From positions 1-8,535 of the forward strand of contig CAJWIZ010000022.1 of the NCBI GenBank assembly GCA_913041805.1: a stretch of DNA of 8,535 nucleotides, in the 5' to 3' direction. Below the pieces are notes generated by a model, which made no database searches, was not told the DNA's origin, and saw nothing but the letters and a program-made list of their open reading frames with translations. The stretch is from an uncultured Prochlorococcus sp. Lineage in GTDB: Bacteria > Cyanobacteriota > Cyanobacteriia > PCC-6307 > Cyanobiaceae. Positions 1 to 6,784 of this stretch are shown here, piece by piece (the stretch's first letter is position 1; every line of letters begins with the position of its first letter). The translations under genes were made by a program, and so were the position numbers.

Positions 1-68
1 TTTTATAAATAAAATTGATGCTTGCTTAAGTATTTCCCCTTTAGCGTTCGGGCTTCCCTCCATTTTAG

Positions 69-101
69 TAGTCTCTATGAGTTGCATTCCTTGAGAGACT
101 A
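69..101 (+). repeat. Inverted repeat in the dnaJ leader/promoter region
   Basis: TAGTCTCT (69-76) is perfectly complementary to AGAGACTA (94-101) across a 17-base spacer. Pairing can extend by a few T:A pairs if three bases on the left arm bulge out. A further AGAGAC copy lies at 111-116, in direct repeat with 94-99. The repeat overlaps the candidate promoter, so it could be an operator or an upstream hairpin. It does not resemble the CIRCE heat-shock element (arms TTAGCACTC/GAGTGCTAA). Function is unknown. Confidence 0.35.
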
Positions 102-111
102 AAGATATATA
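82..111 (+). promoter_or_regulatory. Candidate sigma70-type promoter of the dnaJ-like gene
   Basis: TTGCAT (82-87) and TATATA (106-111) are separated by 18 bases, which resembles a weak -35/-10 pair. Transcription would start near 118 and give a leader of about 18 bases before the ATG at 136. The match to consensus is 3 of 6 and 4 of 6, so this is only a suggestion. The region left of it (1-81) shows no gene I can support; it may be the intergenic tail of a gene outside the window. Confidence 0.28.
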
Positions 112-135
112 GAGACCCAGAGGCCAAGGCATTTC

Positions 136-1077
136 ATGGCTGCTAGTGGTTATCGTGACTACTTCAAAGTTCTTGGAATTGAGCGCAATGCTAATTCTGA
201 GACTATTAAGAGAGCTTTTAGGCAGCTTGCTCGTAAATATCACCCTGATGTGAACCCTGGTAATTCTCAGGCTGAAGCCCGGTTCAAGGAAATCAATGAG
301 GCATATGAAGTTTTATCCGATCCGGAAAAACGTAGTAGATATGAACAGTTTGGCCAATATTGGAATCAGGCAAGTGCACCTGGATCTAATGGTTCAGTAC
401 ATACTGAATTTGATTTTGGTGGTTATGGAAACTTTGATGATTTTGTGAATGATCTTTTAGGGAGATTTGGTGGAACCAGGGGAGCCTCTGGCTTCCCTGG
501 TTCTCAGGGATTTCCTAGAAATGACAAGAGAAATATGTTGAATCTTGATGCTGAAACAACTGTTCAGATTACTTTTGCAGAGGCCTTTCATGGAACACAG
601 CGCACTCTGTCTGTTAATGAAGAACGCGTACAAGTTCGTATCCCAAAGGGCATTAAGCCTGGAGCTCGTTTGCGTTTAAAAGGTAAAGGTAATTTGCAGC
701 CTGGTACAGGGAGGAGGGGTGATCTCTATCTGAATCTTTTGGTGCAATCGCACGCAATTTGGAAACTTGAAGGGGATAAGTTACTTGCTGAGTTGCCAGT
801 TTCTTTTGATGAACTTGCTTTGGGGGCTCTTATTACAGTTTTGACACCTGATGGAGAGGCTCAACTCAATATTCCGCCAGGGACCTTGCCTGGTAAGAGT
901 TTGCGTTTAAAGGGAAAAGGGTGGCCTTCAGAAGAAGGCCGAGGCGATTTAATCTTTTCACTTAATATGATCTTGCCCGATCATTGGTCGAATGAGGAGT
1001 TGTCACTTTTGAGACAGCTTCAGCAAATCCGTTGCAATGATCCTCGCAAATCCTGGCTCAAATCAGCATCTTTATAA
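136..1077 (+). CDS. dnaJ: Type II DnaJ/CbpA-like Hsp40 co-chaperone
   Basis: This 313-residue protein is predicted to be a cytosolic Hsp40 that delivers unfolded clients to DnaK and stimulates its ATPase. The N-terminal J domain (about residues 8-70) carries the essential HPD tripeptide at 36-38. A Gly/Phe-rich linker follows (about 80-130). Two beta-rich client-binding domains come next (about 135-215 and 215-295), each with the typical basic 'RLKGKG' segment. The four CxxCxGxG zinc-finger repeats of type I DnaJ are absent and the only cysteine is near the C-terminus. It is therefore type II (CbpA/DnaJ2-like), and the length fits that class. The ATG at 136 is chosen because the J domain begins within eight residues; a weak AAGG lies 6 bases upstream. 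hemB follows 39 bases after the stop, so the two may be cotranscribed. The family call is firm; which of the several cyanobacterial DnaJ paralogues this is remains uncertain. Confidence 0.93.
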   Translation: MAASGYRDYFKVLGIERNANSETIKRAFRQLARKYHPDVNPGNSQAEARFKEINEAYEVLSDPEKRSRYEQFGQYWNQASAPGSNGSVHTEFDFGGYGNFDDFVNDLLGRFGGTRGASGFPGSQGFPRNDKRNMLNLDAETTVQITFAEAFHGTQRTLSVNEERVQVRIPKGIKPGARLRLKGKGNLQPGTGRRGDLYLNLLVQSHAIWKLEGDKLLAELPVSFDELALGALITVLTPDGEAQLNIPPGTLPGKSLRLKGKGWPSEEGRGDLIFSLNMILPDHWSNEELSLLRQLQQIRCNDPRKSWLKSASL

Positions 1078-1116
1078 GCTCGGATTTACGATTATCAAAA
1101 TCCTTCTTTGCTCTTG

Positions 1117-2118
1117 ATGGATCTTACTTATCGTCCTCGAAGACTTCGACGCACTTCTGGCTTGCGAAGCATGGTCCAAGAGCACAGTCTCAATCCTGCT
1201 GATTTTATCTACCCTCTCTTTGTTCATGAGGGTGATCATGTTGAACCAATAAGCGCTATGCCAGGGGTAAATAGATGGAGTCTGGATAATTTGATGGGAG
1301 AAGTGGAAAGAGCGTGGAAATTGGGCATTAAAAGTGTTGTACTTTTTCCAAAAGTAGATGAAGCTCTTAAAACTGAAGACGCTGCTGAGTGCTTTAACGA
1401 AAAAGGCTTAATTCCCAGAGCCATTAGACGTCTAAAAAAAGAGCTGCCGGAAATGACGATCATGACTGACGTAGCTCTAGATCCTTATTCTTGTGATGGT
1501 CATGATGGAATTGTCAGCTCTGAGGGAGTTGTTTTAAATGATGAGACTATTGAATATCTTTGTCGTCAGGCAGTAGTTCAAGCTCAAGCAGGTGCTGATT
1601 TAATTGGCCCTAGTGACATGATGGATGGAAGAGTAGGAGCTATTCGTGAAGCTCTAGACGATGAGGGCTATGAGCATGTAGGAATTATTAGTTATACGGC
1701 TAAATATTCCTCTGCTTATTATGGGCCTTTTCGCGAGGCTTTAGATTCTGCTCCTAGAGAAGCATCTATTAAGCCTATCCCAAAAGATAAAAGTACTTAT
1801 CAAATGAATCCGGCGAATGCTCGTGAGGCTATTACGGAAGCGCAGCTAGATGAACAAGAAGGTGCAGATATTCTCATGGTTAAGCCAGGTCTCGCTTATA
1901 TGGATATTGTTTATCGCTTAAGACAAGAATCTGAGTTGCCTATAGCTGCTTATAACGTGAGTGGTGAGTATGCAATGGTTAAAGCTGCTGCTGAAAAAGG
2001 TTGGATAGATGAAAGAGCAGTAGTCCTTGAGACTCTATTGAGCTTTAGGCGGGCTGGCGCGGATTTAATACTTACCTATCACGCTTGTGATGCAGCAGAA
2101 TGGTTAAGACAAGTATGA
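1117..2118 (+). CDS. hemB: Porphobilinogen synthase (delta-aminolevulinic acid dehydratase)
   Basis: HemB condenses two 5-aminolevulinate molecules into porphobilinogen, the first common pyrrole on the way to haem, chlorophyll and bilins; it is a cytosolic homo-oligomer. The 333-residue product shows both active-site lysines: K196 in YTAKYSS and the P-site Schiff-base K256 in MVKPG. The metal-binding loop DVALDPYSCDGHDG begins at residue 118. Its aspartates in place of the zinc-binding Cys triad mark the magnesium-type enzyme usual in phototrophs, although one cysteine (C126) remains. The C-terminal part carries SGEYAM and a typical RAGADLI segment. An in-frame TTG at 1108 could add three residues, but the ATG at 1117 gives the usual MxLTYRPRRLR beginning and is preferred. 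No clear Shine-Dalgarno sequence precedes it. The gene sits 39 bases after the dnaJ-like gene, which suggests readthrough. Confidence 0.97.
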   Translation: MDLTYRPRRLRRTSGLRSMVQEHSLNPADFIYPLFVHEGDHVEPISAMPGVNRWSLDNLMGEVERAWKLGIKSVVLFPKVDEALKTEDAAECFNEKGLIPRAIRRLKKELPEMTIMTDVALDPYSCDGHDGIVSSEGVVLNDETIEYLCRQAVVQAQAGADLIGPSDMMDGRVGAIREALDDEGYEHVGIISYTAKYSSAYYGPFREALDSAPREASIKPIPKDKSTYQMNPANAREAITEAQLDEQEGADILMVKPGLAYMDIVYRLRQESELPIAAYNVSGEYAMVKAAAEKGWIDERAVVLETLLSFRRAGADLILTYHACDAAEWLRQV

Positions 2119-2141
2119 AATTCCTAGTAGGTTTGTTTATG

Positions 2142-2176
2142 TCAACTGTTGATAGCTCTTATAAGCTTAATATTAA
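2142..2176 (+). promoter_or_regulatory. Two short palindromes ahead of the VOC-mutS2 pair
   Basis: The 99-base gap between hemB and the VOC gene contains TCAAC-T-GTTGA (2142-2152) and the perfect palindrome TTAATATTAA (2167-2176). A loose promoter reading, TTGATA (2149-2154) with TATTAA (2171-2176) 16 bases on, overlaps both. Such AT-rich palindromes are common by chance, so this is a weak operator or promoter candidate for the VOC-mutS2 unit. Confidence 0.2.
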
Positions 2177-2217
2177 AGAAAAGATTTTTCACTCTAATCT
2201 TTGTTCACTACTAAATA

Positions 2218-2643
2218 ATGGAAAAAGAGGTTTTGGAAAATAGCAAAGTTAAGGTTCAACGCCTTGGGCATATAGCTATTCGAGTGAAAGATATTGACCG
2301 TGCAAAGTCTTTTTATATGAGTCTGGGTATGAATCTAATTTGGGATGATAATGATTGGTGCTATTTAGAAGCAGGTTCTGGCCATGACGGCTTAGCTCTG
2401 TTGGGGCCAGGATATAAAGCTGCTGGTCCTCATTTTGCATTTCATTTTTTAGAGCGTCTTCAAGTCGAAGAGATACATAAACAGTTGTGTAAACAAGGAG
2501 TAGAAGTTGGTGAATTGCATGACCATCGAGATGGAACGGCTTCTTTTTATTTGCGAGACCCTGAAGGAAATTGGTTGGAGATGCTTTATCAACCTCCAGA
2601 AGGTATTCCATGTAATCAGGGTTCACAAAATAAATTTGAATGA
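2218..2643 (+). CDS. VOC superfamily (glyoxalase/dioxygenase-fold) metalloprotein, lactoylglutathione lyase-like
   Basis: This 141-residue cytosolic protein belongs to the vicinal-oxygen-chelate superfamily, whose members include glyoxalase I, extradiol dioxygenases and fosfomycin-resistance enzymes. Two beta-alpha-beta-beta-beta modules are visible. Module 1 begins at LGHIAIRVKDIDRAKSFY (residues 16-33). Module 2 begins near H72 and ends with the family-typical RDPEGNWLEML (113-123). Predicted metal ligands are H18, H72 and E121. The position where E. coli GloA has its first-module glutamate appears to be hydrophobic here (GLALLGP, 58-64); E51 is a poorly placed alternative. This weakens a strict glyoxalase I call, and the substrate is unknown. 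The stop overlaps the mutS2 start by four bases (ATGA), so the two are probably translated as a coupled pair. No ribosome-binding site is obvious before the ATG, but no other start fits the domain edge. Confidence 0.88.
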   Translation: MEKEVLENSKVKVQRLGHIAIRVKDIDRAKSFYMSLGMNLIWDDNDWCYLEAGSGHDGLALLGPGYKAAGPHFAFHFLERLQVEEIHKQLCKQGVEVGELHDHRDGTASFYLRDPEGNWLEMLYQPPEGIPCNQGSQNKFE

Positions 2644-5057
2644 GGTCTTCTGAACCAGGCTTAATAATTACAGCTGCTGATCTTGCTCTAAAGGACACTC
2701 TTGAGTTGTTGGAGTGGCCAAGGCTTTGTGAATATCTTTCGACATTTGCAAGTACTGCACAGGGTTGTCGTGCATGCAATAGTCTTTCTTTGCCTGTGGA
2801 TTTGGAAAATAGTCGTCGCCGTATTGCTGAAACAGTGGAGGTGGGAACGTTAGATCAATTGACTGATGGAGGTATCAATTTTCAGGGGGTTCATGATATG
2901 GAACATATCTTGATCAGATGTTTCAAGGGAGGTGTTGCATCAGGGGAAGAGCTACTTCAAGTTGCCAATACCTTGGGAGCCGCTAGACGTCTACGACGAC
3001 AGGTAGAAGAACCCTTGGTGAGACCTTTTATATCATCTTTATTTGTTGATTTAGCTACTTTGCCCGAGCTAGAAAAACTCTTGAAATTTGGAATAGAAGA
3101 AGGTGGACGTGTTGCTGATAGGGCTAGTGACAAGTTAAGAGCATTACGAAATAAGTGGCAGGCAATGCGTGTAGAACGTCGTGTTGTTTTACAAGATCTT
3201 ATAAGACGAAAAGGATCTATTCTTCAAGATACAGCAATCGCAGATCGCAATTCTCGACCAGTATTGGCATTGAAAGCAGGTGCTGTAGATCAAATCCCAG
3301 GGATTGTGCATGGTAGTTCTGCTTCAGGTAACACAATATTTTTAGAACCTCAAGTTGTTATTCCATTAGGCAATCGCATTAACTCAATTGAGTCAGAAGT
3401 TGCTATTGAAGAGCATCGCTTGCTATCTGAATGGAGTGGAGTGGTTAAGGATCATTATGTGCCATTAGAACATCTGGCTCGTGTCATATTGGAACTTGAT
3501 ATGGCATTCGCACGTGCTCGCTTTGGTCATTGGCTAGGTGGAGTGCCTCCAATGCTTTATGACGAAATAGATGCACCTTTTGTTCTGAATCAATTGCGGC
3601 ACCCATTACTTGTATGTCAACAACTTCGAGAGAATGGGCATGTTGTTGTACCAGTAAGTATTGAAGTTTCATCTCACTTGAGAGTTGTTGCAATTACAGG
3701 GCCCAACACTGGGGGCAAGACAGTTACTCTGAAAAGCATCGGATTGGCGGCATTAATGGCACGAGCTGGACTTCTCTTGCCATGTTCTGGGAACCCCTCC
3801 TTGCCTTGGTGTAATCAAGTGTTAGCTGATATTGGTGATGAACAATCACTTCAGCAGAATCTATCAACTTTTAGTAGTCATATAACTCGAATTGCTCGTA
3901 TTCTTCAATCTCTTAAAGAATTGCCAGGTCCATCTTTAGTGCTTCTTGATGAAGTAGGGGCAGGCACCGACCCTAGTGAAGGAACTGCATTGGCTACCGC
4001 TTTGTTATGCACTCTGGCTGAAACGGCAAGATTGACTATTGCAACTACACATTTGGGTGGTCTCAAGTCACTTAAATATAGAGATTCGCGATTTGAAAAT
4101 GCTTCTGTTGCTTTTGATAGCGAAACTATTCAGCCTACCTACCATTTGCAATGGGGAATTCCTGGTCGTAGTAATGCTTTGGAAATTGCAAGACGACTTG
4201 GGTTGGATTTGGTGGTAATTAAACGTGCTCAAGAGTTAGTTAGCCCTGAAGGCTTGGATGATATTAATAACGTTATTAGAGGCTTAGAAGCACAAAGGAA
4301 GCGTCAACAATCTGCGGCCGAAGAGTCAGCAGCTCTTTTGGCTCGTACTGAGATTCTTCATGAGAAGTTGCTTCTTCATTGGCAAAGGCAAAGTGAACAG
4401 TCAGCAGAATTCAAGGAGCATGGGAGAAAGCAAGTTGAGCACACTATTCGTCAAGGCCAAAAGGAAGTTCGAAGTCTGATAAGTCGTCTACGTAAGAGAG
4501 ATGCTGATGGTGAAACGGCTCGACGTATTGGTCAGAAATTACGTCGATTGGAGATTGACTATCAGCCAACGATTACTGAAAAACAACATCATGATTGGTC
4601 CCCTAAGGTTGGTGATCGCGTTAGGTTGATCGCTCTTGGTAAGGCAGGAGAAGTGATAGAGATCTCAGAAGATGGTTTACAACTTACTGTTTTATGCGGA
4701 ATTTTTAGAAGTATTGTTTCCTTAAAAGAGGTAGAGAGTGTTGATGGGCGCAAACCCAATCCAACGGGAACTGTTGTGGAAGTGAAAACGTCACATTCGA
4801 CTAGGCCTAGCTCCGCAGTTCGTACTAAGAGGAACACTTTGGATGTTCGTGGACTAAGAGTGCATGAAGCAGAAGCAGTTGTTGAAGAGCACCTACGAAA
4901 TACGACCGGCCCTTTGTGGGTTATTCATGGAATTGGTACTGGCAAATTAAAAAGAGGTTTACGAGAGTGGCTTTCAACGATTCCATATGTCGAAAGAGTT
5001 ACTGATGCTGATCAGCATGATGGTGGGGCTGGTTGTAGTGTTGTTTGGTTGCAGTAG
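2640..5057 (+). CDS. mutS2: MutS2 family ATPase/endonuclease (Smr domain)
   Basis: The 805-residue product has the full MutS2 layout. It lacks the MutS mismatch-recognition domain, has an alpha-helical core/clamp region (about 15-340) and a MutS-type ABC ATPase. Walker A is GPNTGGKT at 354-361, and Walker B is LVLLDEVGAGTDPSEG with D437/E438. A long charged coiled-coil segment lies at about 540-640, a KOW/SH3-like module at about 655-700, and a C-terminal Smr nuclease domain carries LDVRG (734-738) and HGIGTG (763-768). MutS2 proteins suppress homologous recombination in some bacteria and rescue collided ribosomes in Bacillus subtilis; which role applies here cannot be read from sequence. Smr domains usually have LDLRG, so LDVRG is a conservative variant. 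The ATG is set by the ATGA overlap with the VOC gene and leaves a short leader before the conserved LELLEWPRL segment. The length is normal and nothing looks broken. Confidence 0.96.
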   Translation: MRSSEPGLIITAADLALKDTLELLEWPRLCEYLSTFASTAQGCRACNSLSLPVDLENSRRRIAETVEVGTLDQLTDGGINFQGVHDMEHILIRCFKGGVASGEELLQVANTLGAARRLRRQVEEPLVRPFISSLFVDLATLPELEKLLKFGIEEGGRVADRASDKLRALRNKWQAMRVERRVVLQDLIRRKGSILQDTAIADRNSRPVLALKAGAVDQIPGIVHGSSASGNTIFLEPQVVIPLGNRINSIESEVAIEEHRLLSEWSGVVKDHYVPLEHLARVILELDMAFARARFGHWLGGVPPMLYDEIDAPFVLNQLRHPLLVCQQLRENGHVVVPVSIEVSSHLRVVAITGPNTGGKTVTLKSIGLAALMARAGLLLPCSGNPSLPWCNQVLADIGDEQSLQQNLSTFSSHITRIARILQSLKELPGPSLVLLDEVGAGTDPSEGTALATALLCTLAETARLTIATTHLGGLKSLKYRDSRFENASVAFDSETIQPTYHLQWGIPGRSNALEIARRLGLDLVVIKRAQELVSPEGLDDINNVIRGLEAQRKRQQSAAEESAALLARTEILHEKLLLHWQRQSEQSAEFKEHGRKQVEHTIRQGQKEVRSLISRLRKRDADGETARRIGQKLRRLEIDYQPTITEKQHHDWSPKVGDRVRLIALGKAGEVIEISEDGLQLTVLCGIFRSIVSLKEVESVDGRKPNPTGTVVEVKTSHSTRPSSAVRTKRNTLDVRGLRVHEAEAVVEEHLRNTTGPLWVIHGIGTGKLKRGLREWLSTIPYVERVTDADQHDGGAGCSVVWLQ

Positions 5058-5167
5058 AAGTATTTGACGAAGTGAAAGCTTTTATGAATTAGCGGAAGAT
5101 AATTGGTAATCGTTATTTCTGGATAGAGAGGATTTACTGTTGATATAGAAATAATGATTCAATTCTT

Positions 5168-6157
5168 GTGCAGTTCATAGATCAAGCACGCATCACTGTG
5201 AAAGCAGGTCGGGGTGGTGATGGAATAATTGCTTTTCGGAGAGAGAAATATGTTCCTGCAGGTGGACCTGCTGGCGGTGATGGTGGTAAAGGAGGACAAA
5301 TAGTGCTTCAAGCAGACGCCAACTTACAGACTCTTTTAGATTTTAAATTCAAGAGATTGTTTCTTGCAGATGATGGCCTTAGAGGAGGGCCAAACAAGTG
5401 TACGGGTGCTTCAGGAAAAGATTTAGTAATTAAAGTCCCCTGTGGCACTGAAGTTAGACATATCAATACAGATATTATTTTTGGAGATCTTATTGAAGAT
5501 GGACAAACTCTTGTTGTTGCTTTTGGCGGTAGTGGCGGACTTGGTAATGCTCACTTTTTGAGTAATCGCAATCGTGCCCCTGAAAAGTGTACTGAAGGGA
5601 AGGAAGGAGAGGAATGGAACTTGCAGTTAGAGCTAAAATTGTTGGCTGAGGTTGGAATTATTGGATTACCAAACGCAGGAAAGAGTACGTTGATATCAGT
5701 CTTATCTTCTGCGCGGCCCAAGATAGCTGACTATCCTTTTACTACTTTGATCCCAAATCTTGGAGTAGTTCGTCGACCTAGTGGTGACGGTACAGTTTTT
5801 GCTGATATACCAGGTTTAATTGCTGGAGCGTCTCAGGGCATAGGCTTAGGACATGACTTCCTGAGGCATATCCAACGGACAAGACTTCTGATACATCTGG
5901 TTGATGCTGCATCGGATGACCCTCTTAGAGATTTGTATGTAATTGAACAAGAATTGGAGGCTTATGGTCACGGACTAGTAGATCGTCCAAGGTTATTAGT
6001 ACTTAACAAAAAGGAGCTACTAAATCAAGATTGTGAAAATCAGTTGGTTGAGAATTTAGAAAAAGCAAGTGGTAAAAAGTTGACACTTATTTCTGCAGTG
6101 ATGGGTAAAGGTTTGGATGCTTTGTTAGAAGACGTTTGGAAGAATTTGGATAAATGA
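5168..6157 (+). CDS. obg: Obg/CgtA GTPase, short form without OCT domain
   Basis: Obg GTPases act in late large-subunit ribosome assembly and growth control. The 329-residue product has the glycine-rich Obg fold (about 1-158, e.g. [21 protein letters not shown]) and then a G domain. G1 is GLPNAGKS (166-173), the switch I region is YPFTT, and G3 is DIPG (213-216). G4 reads NKKE (280-283), with Glu in place of the usual Asp of NKxD. G5 is probably the SAV of LISAVMGKG. The protein ends right after the G domain, so the variable C-terminal OCT domain is absent. The start is a GTG; the reading MQFIDQARI matches the family N-terminus and no in-frame ATG lies nearby. It begins 110 bases after mutS2. 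In that gap I see no convincing ribosome-binding site, terminator or RNA gene, only loose AT-rich promoter-like matches, so it may be read from mutS2 or from its own weak promoter. Confidence 0.97.
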   Translation: MQFIDQARITVKAGRGGDGIIAFRREKYVPAGGPAGGDGGKGGQIVLQADANLQTLLDFKFKRLFLADDGLRGGPNKCTGASGKDLVIKVPCGTEVRHINTDIIFGDLIEDGQTLVVAFGGSGGLGNAHFLSNRNRAPEKCTEGKEGEEWNLQLELKLLAEVGIIGLPNAGKSTLISVLSSARPKIADYPFTTLIPNLGVVRRPSGDGTVFADIPGLIAGASQGIGLGHDFLRHIQRTRLLIHLVDAASDDPLRDLYVIEQELEAYGHGLVDRPRLLVLNKKELLNQDCENQLVENLEKASGKKLTLISAVMGKGLDALLEDVWKNLDK

Positions 6158-6230
6158 TATGTGTGGTTTTGAACTTCTACTTGTCTACTTTTAATTCATT
6201 AGTCATAACTAGAATGATGTTACTTGAGTT

Positions 6231-6413
6231 ATGACCTTCTACAGTTGTTTTGATGGAGAGGGCAAGGTTATTGCCCGTTGCCAGACTCATCAAGATATTG
6301 ATGTTCTTAGGCGCATGGGTCGCCCTATTGCTGAGGTCCGAGAAATGAAAAATGAGGAGGCTGTTGTTTGCTCATTAACTAGTAGTCCCTCTGATTTCAA
6401 TATGGATTATTAA
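6231..6413 (+). CDS. Small hypothetical protein downstream of obg, picocyanobacterial type
   Basis: This gene encodes a 60-residue soluble protein with no signal peptide or membrane segment. It begins with a beta-rich portion carrying CFDGEGKVIARC (6-17), followed by a charged stretch with RRMGRPIAEVREM (27-39) and an acidic aromatic end (SDFNMDY, 54-60). Three cysteines (6, 17, 47) and one histidine (20) do not form a recognisable metal site. I recall similar small proteins in marine Synechococcus/Prochlorococcus genomes but know no function. It lies 73 bases after obg on the same strand and ends 23 bases before a strong terminator, so it appears to be the last gene of the block. Translation initiation is weak-looking, with TGAG only three bases before the ATG. 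The balanced amino acid content and exact placement before the terminator support a real gene. Confidence 0.8.
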   Translation: MTFYSCFDGEGKVIARCQTHQDIDVLRRMGRPIAEVREMKNEEAVVCSLTSSPSDFNMDY

Positions 6414-6436
6414 TCTTTTGAGACTCTTTCCCATAA

Positions 6437-6476
6437 AAAAACAAGAAGTGACCTTTTAGGGCCATTTCTTGTTTTT
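6437..6476. terminator. Bidirectional intrinsic terminator between the obg block and cp12
   Basis: The arms 6437-6453 and 6460-6476 pair over 17 positions, with one G:T wobble (6448:6465) and one A:C mismatch (6451:6462), around the six-base loop TTTTAG. The right arm ends in TTTTT for plus-strand transcripts. The complementary A-run on the left provides a T-run for minus-strand transcripts. The hairpin sits between the stop codons of two convergent genes (6413 and 6497), exactly where a shared terminator is expected. Confidence 0.9.
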
Positions 6477-6496
6477 ATGAGTTTTGGAGGGCTTAA

Positions 6497-6715
6497 TTAG
6501 TCGTCGTAAACTAGGCACTCAGGCTCATCTGGATTGGCATCACAGAACAATTCCAGGGCATTTGGATCATGTTTGTCACCTGGGTGATGGTCTTTATATT
6601 CCTGAAGGGAATTGAGCTCCTCGGTTAAGTGCCTCACTTTGGCATTGTCCCCATGGGCCTTGGCGGATTGGATCTCTGATTGATCCTTCTGGATGTGTTC
6701 GTCGATAGTGTTCAT
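6497..6715 (-). CDS. cp12: CP12-type Calvin cycle regulator lacking the N-terminal cysteine pair
   Basis: CP12 is a small, largely disordered cytosolic protein that, when oxidised, bridges GAPDH and phosphoribulokinase and shuts down the Calvin cycle in the dark. This 72-residue protein keeps the C-terminal GAPDH-binding module: ELFCDANPDEPEC with Cys58 and Cys67 nine residues apart, and the terminal YDD. The N-terminal half is a charged helix (about 3-42) without the usual Cys pair; the central AWDxVEE core is reduced to TEEL (31-34). The tail reads ECLVYDD where ECRxYDD is usual, so Leu68 replaces Arg. Reduced CP12 forms are, as I recall, normal in marine picocyanobacteria. The ATG at 6715 gives the expected start (MNTIDEHI). 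AGGCCAAG lies 6 bases upstream rather than a classical Shine-Dalgarno. The gene is convergent with the obg block and shares its terminator. Confidence 0.93.
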   Translation of the reverse strand: MNTIDEHIQKDQSEIQSAKAHGDNAKVRHLTEELNSLQEYKDHHPGDKHDPNALELFCDANPDEPECLVYDD

Positions 6716-6778
6716 AAAGGTCTTGGCCTACACCGGCCTAGGTCGACATGCCCACCATACGGCCTTACCAAAGTTGTG
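6716..6778 (-). other. GC-rich probable 5' leader of cp12
   Basis: The 60 bases 6721-6780 contain 35 G or C (58%), well above neighbouring coding lines (30-45% in the ones I counted), although intergenic DNA is normally AT-richer. The patch packs in short palindromes: GGCC twice, CCTAGG at 6737-6742 and GTCGAC at 6743-6748. GGCCTA is repeated with a period of 10 (6725-6730 and 6735-6740). If the promoter at 6785-6813 is right, this stretch is the roughly 60-base cp12 leader and may be structured. No stem longer than about four pairs stood out by eye. Confidence 0.3.
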
Positions 6779-6784
6779 CCATGG

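Noticed and set aside
1108..1116. TTG at 1108 as the hemB start
   Set aside because: The ATG three codons later gives the expected family N-terminus; the TTG adds only three non-conserved residues.
1236..1463. Minus-strand open frame antisense to hemB
   Set aside because: It is a shadow of a conserved gene with no independent coding signal.
2139..2243. Small 34-codon open frame (ATG at 2139) overlapping the VOC start, as a possible leader peptide
   Set aside because: Short frames of this size are common in AT-rich gaps; there is no ribosome-binding site, regulatory repeat of codons or attenuator hairpin.
2276..2779. Minus-strand open frame of 167 codons antisense to the VOC gene and the mutS2 start
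   Set aside because: It lies wholly opposite two well-supported genes, and its composition reads as a mirror of their codons.
3484..4837. Minus-strand frames at 3484-3693 and 4589-4837 antisense to mutS2
   Set aside because: Both are shadows of the mutS2 reading frame with no recognisable domain or start signals.
5058..5167. Promoter or RNA element in the mutS2-obg gap
   Set aside because: TTGACG (5064-5069) has no -10 hexamer at a proper distance, and the downstream TTGATA/TATAGA matches overlap each other. No stable hairpin was seen.
6158..6230. Promoter in the obg-6231 gap (TTGAAC at 6169 with TAATTC 17 bases on)
   Set aside because: The -10 match is too poor, and readthrough from obg is a simpler explanation.
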